Assembly: GCA_017163975.1 (NCBI GenBank)
Contig: JAFFSR010000242.1
Location: 211,001 to 275,000 of the forward strand
DNA from: Anastatus disparis
Lineage: Eukaryota; Arthropoda; Insecta; Hymenoptera; Eupelmidae
Reading direction: 5' to 3'
Length of the DNA stretch: 64,000 nt
The notes beneath the pieces were generated by a model. That model was not told the origin of the DNA. It worked only from the letters and a program-made list of their open reading frames with translations, and ran no database searches. The translations under genes were made by a program, and so were the position numbers. Below are positions 22,828 through 32,514 of the stretch, one piece after another (position 1 is the stretch's first letter; the number at the start of each line of letters is the position of its first letter).

Positions 22828-25800
22828 AGGGGTGATTGTTTGCCATTAGTTGATTCAATAAGTACGTTATTGTTTTGATAAATTTCGCGCACTGTAAACC
22901 TACCGTTATAGTATTTATCTAGTTTTCCTTTTCGTGGTTCTTTTAGGACATATACCTCTGTACCAATTTCTAAGTTTTGAGGCCGAGCTTTTTTGTCATA
23001 TTGTTGTTTACTTCTGTATTTCGATTGTATGAGATTGTCCCTAGCTACTTCTCGTAAATCTCTTAAACATTTGATTAAATCGCACAGATAATCGTTATAT
23101 GTTTCTATGTTAAATTCATCCGGTGTTACCGTTGGGGTTCGTGCAATTTTTCCGAATATTAATTCGAAAGGAGTACAACCAATCGAAGAATGAACTGATG
23201 TGTTATATTCAAACATAGCGAACGGAATTATTTTGTCCCAGTCCTGTTTGTCGGCCCGAGTGCGTAAATAATTAGCAAGCATGGCATGACTGCGCTCTAG
23301 AGAGCCGTTGGAAGATGGATGATAGGGTGTTGTTGTTATTAAGTTAATATCAAGGATTTTCGCTAGATTTTGTAGTAGCTGATTTCTGAAACTTCTATGG
23401 TTGTCTGACAATATCACCATAGGAACACCGAATTGTGCAATAAAGTTTCTTGCTATGGCATCTGCTATGGTTGTTGCTGTCAGATTAGGTATTGGAACCG
23501 CAACACAATATTTTGATACTGGGCATTGCATAGTGAGTATGTGTTTGTTACCGGAAGTCGTAATTGGTAGTGGCCCTACCGTATCGATGGCTATCTTATA
23601 AAAAGGTTCGGAAGGAGTATCAGTGATGATCATTGGTTCCCTAGTTCGAATCCGAACTAATTTTTGTTCTTGACAAATGTGGCATCTTCTTACAAAGTCC
23701 TCAACTTCTCCTTTTATTCCTTTCCAATAATAATGTTCTCTTATTCTTCGATAGGTTTTCCCCATGCCTCGATGTCCGCCGAATAAACTAGCATGACATT
23801 TAGTTAGAAGATCTTCTCTAGCTCCCGGTGGTGGCAGTTTGTTTACTCCTAGGCATACTACGATGGTGACCTTTAAGTGTCGGAGGCAATTTAAAAGGAT
23901 TTGTAGAAGTGCGTTTTGTGGAATTTTTGTTGTGATTTCTCCCCTTTTTGCTATTCTAAAAGATTTTATTTTCTTTTCTTCTAATATTTCGCCTAGGGCT
24001 TCGAAGCAACTTTTTAGGTCTGATGGTTTAATTTTATCCTCATGGTTTCTTTTAATTACTAAACTAAATATATATCTTTTCCGACATTTAGTTATTATTA
24101 CGTCTCCGACTTCGGGTTCTGTTTTTCTTAAATCATTTTTAGTTATAGCTTGTATGTCATACAAAAGTTGATTGTTTTCTGAGTTCATCTGTAAATCAGC
24201 AGATACGAAGTGCACTAAATTTTCCTTAGTGAATGTTAAGCATTCTCTGGTGGTAAGGATTTTTAATTCCTTATATTTGTTAAAATATGGTTGTAAAGAT
24301 TCACACGAATCTTCTTCGTTGTTTTGGGTCTTGGGGATATATATAATATCCGGGGTTTTATCAATCGAAGGTACCGTTTTATCAGGTATATATGGTTGAG
24401 TATTGGGGTGGTTAACTAAGGTTCGTTTTGGTAATTCGGGCTTCTTTGATATTGTCTGTTCCCTTTCCGATACTGGTTCCTCAATTGTAGACAACTTATT
24501 CCAATTCATCGAGGCCTTATGGTGTGAAGCGGAGGGTGTTGAGCGTGCTCTCGTTTCCTTATTTAGGGACTCTAAGGGTGTGGTAATCTTTGAGCTTTTA
24601 GAAGATTCGGAAATCAGAGGTTCGGTTTCGAGACGTTTTGGAATAAGACTTGACCTTCTTGTAGGTGTTTTGAGATTGTTCATGTCATCCTCATTAAGTT
24701 CTGATTCCTTTTCACTGTCACTTTGACTTATAGGTGAAAGGTGACACGTGTCTGATGGTCTATAAAGTCGTGAGGTAAATGGGATAGATCGTCCCTTTGG
24801 TCCTTTTATAGGTGACTTATGTGTTAATGCTGTAGGATTTTTATAAGTTGGAAGTGGTGTAGCTTTTTCTCTTATATTTTCGTTTATCCATGCTGTTATT
24901 GTATCCTTGGATATTTCCTCTTTAGTTTTATTAGTTGGTGAATTTGGAAGGGATCTAACTTCTCGCGTGTCGGGAAATGCTTTTCCTTGTCCACCTTCCC
25001 AGTCTATGGTGCTCCTGTCGCTGGAGTCATTGTATTGCTCGGGTTCTGATTCACCTTCTCCCTCAGGATCATCGTCAAGGTTCCTCAGATGAGAGTTCAT
25101 TGAAAAATAAGAATCTTTTAACCCTTCTAAAAATTTTTTTGTTTCTTCTGGTGTAAAAGTAGTTTTTTCAAGTTCTTTTGTTATGTCCTTATAACTTTCT
25201 TGGCATTCTTCAGGTGCCAATGATTTCCTCATAGTTGATTGGAAACATGGGTTAGGAATTTCATCTTCTGATGAGGAAGATGATGAATCCATGGAATGGT
25301 GTGCGATTATAGTTTTTGTTGGTAGATAATTGGAAGCCGTGGGTTCGGCTGGACTAGACTTATCCGTATTGTCTTGTTCTGCTGGCGGTTTCGAAGGGTC
25401 ACCGAGTGTATCCGTTTCGGATTCTGCCTCAGTATTGGACGGCTCGTTCTCCTTCTCTAGAAGCGAAGGCATGATCGAACGGTCCTTCAATGGTATAGGA
25501 ATTATTTCCTCCTCATAAGTGGCCAGAGACTCTACTTCCGCACTTTCGCTTTTGTTTTCGTTGTTCTGTGCTATGCTGGATTCTTCTGACATATTTATTG
25601 CAGTTGGTTGTATTTTAGTGTTAGGTTCATTTTGTTTCCTGAATCGAACTCGTTTTGCTATAGTACTTCCGTCAAGATTAGCTTGATTGCTCGTGAATCC
25701 AGCTGGTGGTACTAAAGGTGCATTTTTACTTCCCTTTTTACGTCCTTTTGTTGGGTTTGGTTTTTCTTGATCTGAAGTATTTACCTTGTTAGTTGTTGAT

Positions 25801-27692
25801 GCTTGTCTGGCTAACGATGCTTTCGTAGGTTTGGGCATTACAGTTCTGAGTGGATAAGCCATGGCCTTTCTAGGATCCGGTATTGATTCGTAATCATCGG
25901 AATCATCGGAATCATCGTCTATGGTAACGTCTACGGGATTCCTAGAAAGCGCGTCGGCATTAATGTTAAGACGACCAGGTTTATATTTAAACGTGTATTG
26001 GTAACCTCTTAATCTGGCCCTCAAACGATTGAGTCTACTCATAGGGTCTTTTATACTTTCGATCCAAGTTAAAGGTTCATGATCACCATAGACAGTAAAG
26101 TGTCTTCCATAAAGATAATGCTTAAAATATAATATTGCAGATATTACTGCTAGACATTCCTTCTCGGTGGTGGAATAATTTCGTTGGCTTTTATTTAGAG
26201 AGCGAGACATGTAGGCCACTGGGCGATCCTGTCCTGGTTCTCCTTGACTAAGGACTGCGCCTAATGCATAATCTGATGCATCGACAGTTAAAATAAAAGG
26301 CTTATTAAAGTCAGCATTTATTAAAATAGGTGATTCACATAATGCCCCTTTTAACTCGTCGAAGCTTTTCTGTTGTTCCTCTGTCCATTCAAATTTATGT
26401 TCTTTCTTTAATAATGTATTGAGCGCTTTTGATTTTAGCGCAAAATCTTTAATAAATCGCCTGTAATATCCCGCCAAACCAAGAAACTGACGTACGTTAG
26501 TTATTGTTTTAGGTTTAGGAAAATTTTTTACTGCGTTTATTTTCCCTGAATCAGGTTTGATTCCGTATCTTCCTATTTTGTGACCCAAATAGGTGACCTC
26601 TGATTTTAAGAATTCATATTTATCGATTTGTAGTCTAAGCCCTGCGTCTGATAATCTATTGAACACCTTTAATATTTTTTGTTTATGTTCATCCAGATCT
26701 CTGGCGTAAATAATGATATCGTCTAAATAGACAAAAATTTCGGTTCCTTGCATTCCTAGCATTACTTGATCGAGAAGCCTTTGGAAGGTTGGAGGTGCGT
26801 TAGAAAGGCCGAAGGGCATAACCGTGAACTCGTAATGCCCGTAGGGAGTGGTAAAAGCTGTCTTCTTTCGATCCTCTGGACAAACTTCGACTTGGTGAAA
26901 ACCGTTGGCCAGATCGAAAACTGAGAAGTATTTTGCTCCGCCTAATTGTTCTAATATTTCATTGATATTAGGGAGTGGATATGCATCCGGGATGGTCTTT
27001 TCATTTAGTTTTCGATAGTCAATTACTAATCTGTAACGTTTGTTTCCTTGAGAATCTGGTTTCTTTGGTACTATCCATAATGATGAGTTATAAGGTGAGT
27101 TCGAGTTTTGTATTGAACCGTCTTGTAAAAGTTTATTTACCTGTTTGCGCACTTCTTCGTGTAAGGCTGGTGGGTAACGATAAGGTTTTGTATAGACGGG
27201 TATTCCATCCTTAGTATTAATTCGATGTCTTATATAAGTCGTACGTGATGGCATATCTCCAGGCAAGTAAAATAAATGTGGGAAGGTTTCAATAATTTCC
27301 TTAATCTGTTTTAATTCTTCTTTTGAGTGATGATCGCGTGTCATCCTGTTTATTATATATTCTATTCTATCTCGTTTGAAGTCATCATCCATTTCCTCTT
27401 CTGTATCAAATACTTCTTCCGATTTATCAAGTTCAAAGGGTATTAGGTCTTGAGGAGGTATCTCGATTTCGACTTCGTCTTCTCGAGTGTTAATTGCCAT
27501 TGCGTAACAAGTTCTTCCTTTATTTCTTACCACAGCTTCTCCTAAGAAGACCCCAGGAGCGATATTCACTCTAGGTAAATAGGCTTCACCATCTATTGAT
27601 TGTTTTGTAGTTGGTAATTTTAAAGCTACCTTACTGCGTGGTGGTAAGCGATGTACAATATTGTAACCGATTTTCTTACCTTTAGGATTCAT
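22824..27692 (-). CDS. pol: Pol polyprotein of element D (RT, RNase H, long linker, integrase)
   Basis: 1622 codons from ATG at 27692. Order: RT (about residues 150-400; FDLANGFHQ, VMPFGLSNAPP, YLDD near 320), RNase H (DASDYALGAVLSQ near 472, ending with ALSRNP near 585), and a Ser/acid-rich, probably disordered linker of more than 500 residues. Then come a pre-integrase domain (about 1190-1290), HHCC zinc finger (about 1300-1345) and the DDE core (D near 1370, D near 1431, E near 1466). The catalytic Glu is intact (GAG at 23295-23297). The last 10-15 residues are replaced through the deletion into env. Upstream in the same frame is a TAA at 27747-27749, so Pol is cut off from protease. The RT and integrase motifs look functional. 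Confidence 0.9.
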   Translation of the reverse strand: MNPKGKKIGYNIVHRLPPRSKVALKLPTTKQSIDGEAYLPRVNIAPGVFLGEAVVRNKGRTCYAMAINTREDEVEIEIPPQDLIPFELDKSEEVFDTEEEMDDDFKRDRIEYIINRMTRDHHSKEELKQIKEIIETFPHLFYLPGDMPSRTTYIRHRINTKDGIPVYTKPYRYPPALHEEVRKQVNKLLQDGSIQNSNSPYNSSLWIVPKKPDSQGNKRYRLVIDYRKLNEKTIPDAYPLPNINEILEQLGGAKYFSVFDLANGFHQVEVCPEDRKKTAFTTPYGHYEFTVMPFGLSNAPPTFQRLLDQVMLGMQGTEIFVYLDDIIIYARDLDEHKQKILKVFNRLSDAGLRLQIDKYEFLKSEVTYLGHKIGRYGIKPDSGKINAVKNFPKPKTITNVRQFLGLAGYYRRFIKDFALKSKALNTLLKKEHKFEWTEEQQKSFDELKGALCESPILINADFNKPFILTVDASDYALGAVLSQGEPGQDRPVAYMSRSLNKSQRNYSTTEKECLAVISAILYFKHYLYGRHFTVYGDHEPLTWIESIKDPMSRLNRLRARLRGYQYTFKYKPGRLNINADALSRNPVDVTIDDDSDDSDDYESIPDPRKAMAYPLRTVMPKPTKASLARQASTTNKVNTSDQEKPNPTKGRKKGSKNAPLVPPAGFTSNQANLDGSTIAKRVRFRKQNEPNTKIQPTAINMSEESSIAQNNENKSESAEVESLATYEEEIIPIPLKDRSIMPSLLEKENEPSNTEAESETDTLGDPSKPPAEQDNTDKSSPAEPTASNYLPTKTIIAHHSMDSSSSSSEDEIPNPCFQSTMRKSLAPEECQESYKDITKELEKTTFTPEETKKFLEGLKDSYFSMNSHLRNLDDDPEGEGESEPEQYNDSSDRSTIDWEGGQGKAFPDTREVRSLPNSPTNKTKEEISKDTITAWINENIREKATPLPTYKNPTALTHKSPIKGPKGRSIPFTSRLYRPSDTCHLSPISQSDSEKESELNEDDMNNLKTPTRRSSLIPKRLETEPLISESSKSSKITTPLESLNKETRARSTPSASHHKASMNWNKLSTIEEPVSEREQTISKKPELPKRTLVNHPNTQPYIPDKTVPSIDKTPDIIYIPKTQNNEEDSCESLQPYFNKYKELKILTTRECLTFTKENLVHFVSADLQMNSENNQLLYDIQAITKNDLRKTEPEVGDVIITKCRKRYIFSLVIKRNHEDKIKPSDLKSCFEALGEILEEKKIKSFRIAKRGEITTKIPQNALLQILLNCLRHLKVTIVVCLGVNKLPPPGAREDLLTKCHASLFGGHRGMGKTYRRIREHYYWKGIKGEVEDFVRRCHICQEQKLVRIRTREPMIITDTPSEPFYKIAIDTVGPLPITTSGNKHILTMQCPVSKYCVAVPIPNLTATTIADAIARNFIAQFGVPMVILSDNHRSFRNQLLQNLAKILDINLITTTPYHPSSNGSLERSHAMLANYLRTRADKQDWDKIIPFAMFEYNTSVHSSIGCTPFELIFGKIARTPTVTPDEFNIETYNDYLCDLIKCLRDLREVARDNLIQSKYRSKQQYDKKARPQNLEIGTEVYVLKEPRKGKLDKYYNGRFTVREIYQNNNVLIESTNGKQSPL

Positions 27693-27746
27693 TTTCTTAT
27701 TAGGGTTGAAAGGAGATTCATTTTTGGAAGATTCTAAATGGGGTAA

Positions 27747-28290
27747 TTATTGTAAGGCATTAGAATCTCCCCTTTTGCTATTAGGGTTCGACTTCTTTAG
27801 ATTCTCGTCCCCAGACGTTTGGTTTCTTTCACCTTTTGTTTCCATGACTTTTTCTTCATTAAAAATTATTCCACGTTCTTCGTCAAAACTTGTATTTGTT
27901 CTTTCTAAGAATGGTATAGGGTCTATTGGTCTTTTATCTATAATAAGTACTTGAAGCTTGTATAGTCGACTTTAGCCCATTCGTCATTAAAATAAGGTGA
28001 TCCTAATATAGCTTCGTGCGAAAGGAGTGATGATGTAGGTAGTACATGAAAAGTGTGCATAGAATCGAGTATTTCCATTTCCACAGTGCCTACCGTGTCT
28101 ATAGGTAAGGAAGAAATTCCTGTAACGGTAATTGCTTCACTAGTATTGATTAATGTATCACCTTTTAGAGCGTCACGTCTCACTGCATTGATATCTGCTG
28201 CTGTGTCTAAAATAAAAATGCCCTTTCCATTCCTTAAGGGGGAAACGGTTAATTGTACTGTGGGGCAAGTTCCTCGACTTCTTGCGCAAC
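27747..28290 (-). pseudogene. pro: Protease region of element D
   Basis: A retroviral-type aspartic protease is readable in the -1 frame relative to gag, overlapping the gag end, which suggests a gag-pro frameshift. The active-site loop is FILDTAADINAV (D codon 28205-28207), so it carries D-T-A rather than the common D-T-G. An ILGSPYF block marks the C-terminal part. The frame stops at 27938. A further -1 step gives continuity to about 27750, where TAA (27747-27749) blocks entry into pol. Confidence 0.7.
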
Positions 28291-29673
28291 GGATTCTCCC
28301 GCTCTGACTAGATTGATTTGTGCTGGACGCGACGATAGGGTATTGTTCACCGGTGCGTCCACTCGGCGAGCACTCTGGTAGTTTAAAGAACCATTGTTCA
28401 TATTTGTATAAGGTCTGAATGGAGAGGTTGGTCTAGGATTATTATTAGTTTTATGGAAGTCATTGTTACGTGATTGATAATAGGATCGTTGCTGATTAGG
28501 TAAGGGTAGGTTTGACGGATTTTGAGGTTCAAATTGATTATTATTTGTCGAAGGAAAACCAGGATTCATTGCATAATATGCATAAGGATTACATAAATTA
28601 GGATATATAGGTGGATAAAATGCAGGTGGATACATAGGAAATTGATGGTGTTGAAAATATGGACCTTGTGGTTCAAATGATGCCTTAGGAGTGGTACCAC
28701 CTGTAGATGATTGTGTTCGTGGGTTCTTTAAGATACTAATGGGTGTATTAGTTTCTGCCTTGGTTTGTTGTGCCTCTTGTCTATAGCTTAATTGTGGAGG
28801 AGCAATAATACGTCCTCCTTCAATCGTGGTATGTGGAAAAACGGTATCGGTATGATCGTAATGATAGGGAATATTTCGATTAAATATCTCTGAGTCATTC
28901 CTGGATAAGAATCTAGATGGTTTCCTGGGATCATCAGTCTGATGAATCATTCTTATTTGAGGACGGTTATTACTGGATGAACTTAAATATTTCTCTAAAT
29001 TTTTAGTAACCTCTAATGCTTCGTCAAGTGTTTGTGGATTTGCGATAATAACTGCTGTTCTCCATTCATCTGGCAGTCCTCTTAAGAAAGCTTCAAGGGC
29101 TAAAATTTGTAATTGTGGGGTTTGGTTTATTTCTCGCTCTTCTTCTGCTAAATTCTCCCTTATGGCTGCTTGAGCCAGGTTTACCAAGTAAGTTAAGCGT
29201 CCATGATATTCTCGCACATTTTCATTTTGGCCCATGCATGCATTGGCCAAAATTTGAATGTAATATCCATATGATCTGCTAGGAGCAAATCTATTCTTTA
29301 GATGATCCTTAAGTTCGTCTATTGAATTGATCGTATGACCTAATATTGAGTGCCTAGCTTTTCCTTTTAGTTTTGATATTATGGATCGTAAGAGTAATCT
29401 TTCCTGTGCTGCAGGAACCAATTGTCTTCCATTTTCAATGTCCTGAATGAAATCTTTTAGTGGTGGGTTGGTTCCATCAAAATACGGTATGTGCACCGTA
29501 GCAGCTTGTATAGTTACGCTGGTAGCTAAGGATGTAAGTGCATCGTGTGACGTATTCAAATGTTCAAGTATTTGCAAACTTCTATCAGCTTGTAATTCTG
29601 CCTCGAACGCTGCTAATCTTCTGGTGCGTTCAGCCTCATCTTGTATTTGCATTATTTCTCGTCTGGTAGCCAT
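28249..29673 (-). CDS. gag: Gag of element D
   Basis: 474 codons from ATG at 29673. The N-terminal 60 residues are helical and charged. Residues about 60-240 form the capsid-type domain (the PYFDGTNPPLKDFIQDIE start and ENVREYHGRL block are typical of Ty3/gypsy capsid regions). The C-terminal 200 residues are rich in Pro, Asn, Gln and Tyr and carry no CCHC knuckle, so RNA binding probably relies on basic residues. The ORF is intact and overlaps protease at its end. Confidence 0.85.
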   Translation of the reverse strand: MATRREIMQIQDEAERTRRLAAFEAELQADRSLQILEHLNTSHDALTSLATSVTIQAATVHIPYFDGTNPPLKDFIQDIENGRQLVPAAQERLLLRSIISKLKGKARHSILGHTINSIDELKDHLKNRFAPSRSYGYYIQILANACMGQNENVREYHGRLTYLVNLAQAAIRENLAEEEREINQTPQLQILALEAFLRGLPDEWRTAVIIANPQTLDEALEVTKNLEKYLSSSSNNRPQIRMIHQTDDPRKPSRFLSRNDSEIFNRNIPYHYDHTDTVFPHTTIEGGRIIAPPQLSYRQEAQQTKAETNTPISILKNPRTQSSTGGTTPKASFEPQGPYFQHHQFPMYPPAFYPPIYPNLCNPYAYYAMNPGFPSTNNNQFEPQNPSNLPLPNQQRSYYQSRNNDFHKTNNNPRPTSPFRPYTNMNNGSLNYQSARRVDAPVNNTLSSRPAQINLVRAGESVAQEVEELAPQYN

Positions 29674-29943
29674 ATTGTATAATTATTATGTTTTACTATA
29701 ATGATTATTGTTTAGATTAGTTATAAATTTGGTTTTTATTATATTTTTTTTTATTATTATATTTTATTAAATAATTGTTTATAATATATTTATTTATTTT
29801 TGTTTATTTAATATTATTGTTTGGCATGTCAACGGTTGCTTATACAAAAAAAATTTTGATGGTAATAGTATGAAAGAAAAGGTAACACAAAAATATAGTG
29901 ATGAAAAAAAATTTTCTTTTATTTTTGTTTTTTTGTTAAATTA
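29674..29943 (-). other. AT-rich spacer before gag of element D
   Basis: Untranslated spacer between the small ORF and the gag ATG. Nothing is recognised in it. Confidence 0.4.
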
Positions 29944-30261
29944 TTAATCTAAAGTAATCAATTCTATATTATTTCTCCTAGCCGCTTCCAATATATGCAT
30001 CGGTATCGTATGAACAACTTGTTGTTCAATTTGCGGCGGTGGTGGTGGAGGTTGTATAATTTCCTTTGTTTTAATTTCTTGCACCGGCTGTACTGCAATC
30101 ACTCTATGAGGTGGTACTGTTGCTCTTGGTACAAGAATATGATTTTCCAAGTTTACGTTCTCGCCCTTTACCCAAGCAATGAAGCGTTCACGCTTTGCAC
30201 CCTTTAATCCTAAGCGGTCTGCAACTTGACGTATTTTATAATTTCGACCGGATTTAGTCAT
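29944..30261 (-). CDS. Small accessory ORF of element D (105 aa)
   Basis: Intact ORF with ATG at 30261, upstream of gag on the same strand. The first 40 residues are basic and could form a helix-turn-helix (IRQVADRLGLKGAKRERF). A Pro run of six (about residue 73) separates this from an amphipathic C-terminal helix. It is less AT-rich than its flanks, which supports coding. Errantiviruses do not normally carry a gene here. It may be an accessory protein, a captured host exon, or part of a gene that D's leader overlaps. The function is unknown. Confidence 0.5.
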   Translation of the reverse strand: MTKSGRNYKIRQVADRLGLKGAKRERFIAWVKGENVNLENHILVPRATVPPHRVIAVQPVQEIKTKEIIQPPPPPPQIEQQVVHTIPMHILEAARRNNIELITLD

Positions 30262-30351
30262 CTACTCCAAACAAATAGTAAATACTTGTTAGCCGGATCG
30301 AAAAAAAAAATGGGAAGAGAGGGAAAAATTTATTATTAATAAATATTAATC

Positions 30352-30605
30352 TTTATTTTATGAGACCTCTCTCTATCGTCAATACCCTTTTCTTACCTTT
30401 CGGCAATTAAGGCATTTATAAGTTCAGCCTTGCAGCTAGAAATCTTATAAATGTTGACTCAAAAGAAAGGAAATCTAGATTTTTGGATGCTAATAAACTT
30501 TTCGTGCCTTTCGGCGCTCTAAGTATTTCATAAATGTAGCCTTTCAGCTATATAATTTATGAATTTAGCCAAAAATTCAGATTAATTCATAAAAGGTTAT
30601 TATTG
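30352..30605. repeat. Leader repeat unit 1 with two hairpins
   Basis: A 250-bp unit repeated at 30993-31245 and 31671-31915. It contains two related subunits, each starting with CCTTTCGGC, and a hairpin in each: ATTTATAAG...CTTATAAAT and TTCATAAAT...ATTTATGAA. Both have an inner AGC...GCT stem. Confidence 0.85.
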
Positions 30606-30889
30606 TATCGGGCAATTTTAATTATTTAGTCGACCGATTTGAATATCAATTTGTTTAATTTTTCTTACTTATATTAGAGATATTGTATGAATATTATTGT
30701 TTATTGTTATAAAATATTTATTTATTAAATTTTTGATAATATTATCTGCAATAATTTATACAAATAGAAATTTGATAAGGGAAATTTAGGTTAAGGTACA
30801 AAAGCTATAGTTTTAATGGAAATAAATCTTTTTATAATTTATTAGTGTTATAATTTATTATAAAATTTTTTTTTATATATACATACGTA

Positions 30890-30890
<1 letters not shown>

Positions 30891-30939
<49 letters not shown>

Positions 30940-30940
30940 A
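30891..30940. repeat. (TA)n microsatellite
   Basis: TA run with two small interruptions, between leader repeat units 1 and 2. Confidence 0.9.
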
Positions 30941-30992
30941 AAAAAGGGATTAAATGTTTATTAATATTTTGTAATTTTGAATATTAAATTCA

Positions 30993-31245
30993 TTTATTTT
31001 ATGAAACCTTTCTTTATCCTCAATAACCTTTTCTTACCTTTCGGCAATTAAGGCATTTATAAGTTCAGCCTTGCAGCTAGAAATCTTATAAATGTTGACT
31101 CAAAAGAAAGGAAATCTAGATTTTTGGATGCTAATAAACTTTTCGTGCCTTTCGGCGCTCTAAGTATTTCATAAATGTAGCCTTTCAGCTATATAATTTA
31201 TGAATTTAGCCAAAAATTCAGATTAATTCATAAAAGGTTATTATT
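30993..31245. repeat. Leader repeat unit 2
   Basis: Nearly identical to unit 1 over its whole length. Confidence 0.85.
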
Positions 31246-31670
31246 TTATTAAAGTTTAATAAAAATTCCGTCAAAAGAATTTTTATTCAAGTTACTTATG
31301 AATCTGGGTCAGTGAAACGCTGACTTAGCGTTTTGCTGTTTGACTTTTTACGTCGAAGTCGTACGTATGTAATTTTTTTTTTATTTGTAGTATCTGTTAT
31401 AAATTTCGAGTTATAATAATAAAAAAACACATTAGAGTTAGTTATTAATTATTAAAATATCAAGTTTATTAAATTAAATGTTTTAAAAGATTTTAAAGTT
31501 TTATTAAAAAGGAAACGAAAATTTACTTTATTAATTTAAAGGTAAACGATAGAAACACACAAGTTGTAAGATTATGCTGACTCTTTACTTTTGACTTGTA
31601 GACGGTCGTTGACCGTACAATTGAAACAAAATGTTTTATTATTATTTTATATATTTTAATATTGAATTTC

Positions 31671-31915
31671 TTTATTTTATGAAACCTTTCTTTATCCTCA
31701 ATACCCTTTTCTTACCTTTCGGCAATTAAGGCATTTATAAGTTCAGCCTTGCAGCTAGAAATCTTATAAATGTTGACTCAAAAGAAAGGATATCCAGAAT
31801 TTTGGATGCTAATAAACTTTTCATGCCTTGCAGCGCTCCAAGTATTTCATAAATGTAGCCTTTCAGCTATATAATTTATGAATTTAGCCAAAAATTCGGA
31901 TTGATTCATAAAAAG
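31671..31915. repeat. Leader repeat unit 3
   Basis: Slightly diverged copy (TGCAGCGCTCC in place of TTCGGCGCTCT in the second subunit). Confidence 0.85.
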
Positions 31916-32489
31916 AAAAAAATTTTTATCTCAAAAGAAATAATAATGTATATAGATTTTTTTTTAAATATATATAACTTGTTATTTCTTTATTTTATAT
32001 TTTTATATTATATTATTTATAGAAATTTATTTATCTATTATGATAATTACCTATTATTATCAAGAATAAATTATTAATAAATATAATCAGAAATAAATTA
32101 TAAATTGTTAAATAATGCGTATAATAATGATATCCAGGTCACAATAAAAATTTTGATGACGCAGCGGTCGTTGATCGAAGTTGATCGTTTATTAAAGAAA
32201 TTTAGATATTAACGATATTTATTGAAATTGTTTTTATTTAATTATTTAAAATGATAATGTTTCAATAATAAATTATTTATATACTTATATAATGTCTTAA
32301 AAATCTAACTACTTTATGGTAGTGCAAATTTTATTTTAAATATAATAATAATGTATTTTTTAAACTATATATCTTGTTATTTCTTCATATAACAAGTTAT
32401 ATAAGGCGCAATTATAAATTTTAATAAAATATTATTTATTGAAATTAAATTATAGTTTATAAAATTTTATTAACAGGTGAAAGGTCTTA
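31916..32489 (-). other. AT-rich leader next to 5' LTR of element D
   Basis: No gene. The leader holds a repeated TATATAACTTGTTATTTCTT word (31970 and 32368 region). Confidence 0.4.
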
Positions 32490-32512
32490 CTGGTTCCCCA
32501 CAAGGGATGCCA
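32490..32512 (-). promoter_or_regulatory. Primer-binding site of element D
   Basis: On the minus strand TGGCATCCCTTGTGGGGAAC follows the LTR end by two bases. The TGG start fits pairing with a tRNA CCA end; the tRNA is not identified. Confidence 0.65.
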
Positions 32513-32514
32513 TT

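Noticed and set aside
24403..25518. Several Ser-rich plus-strand ORFs
   Set aside because: Antisense shadows of the Ser/acid-rich linker of element D Pol.
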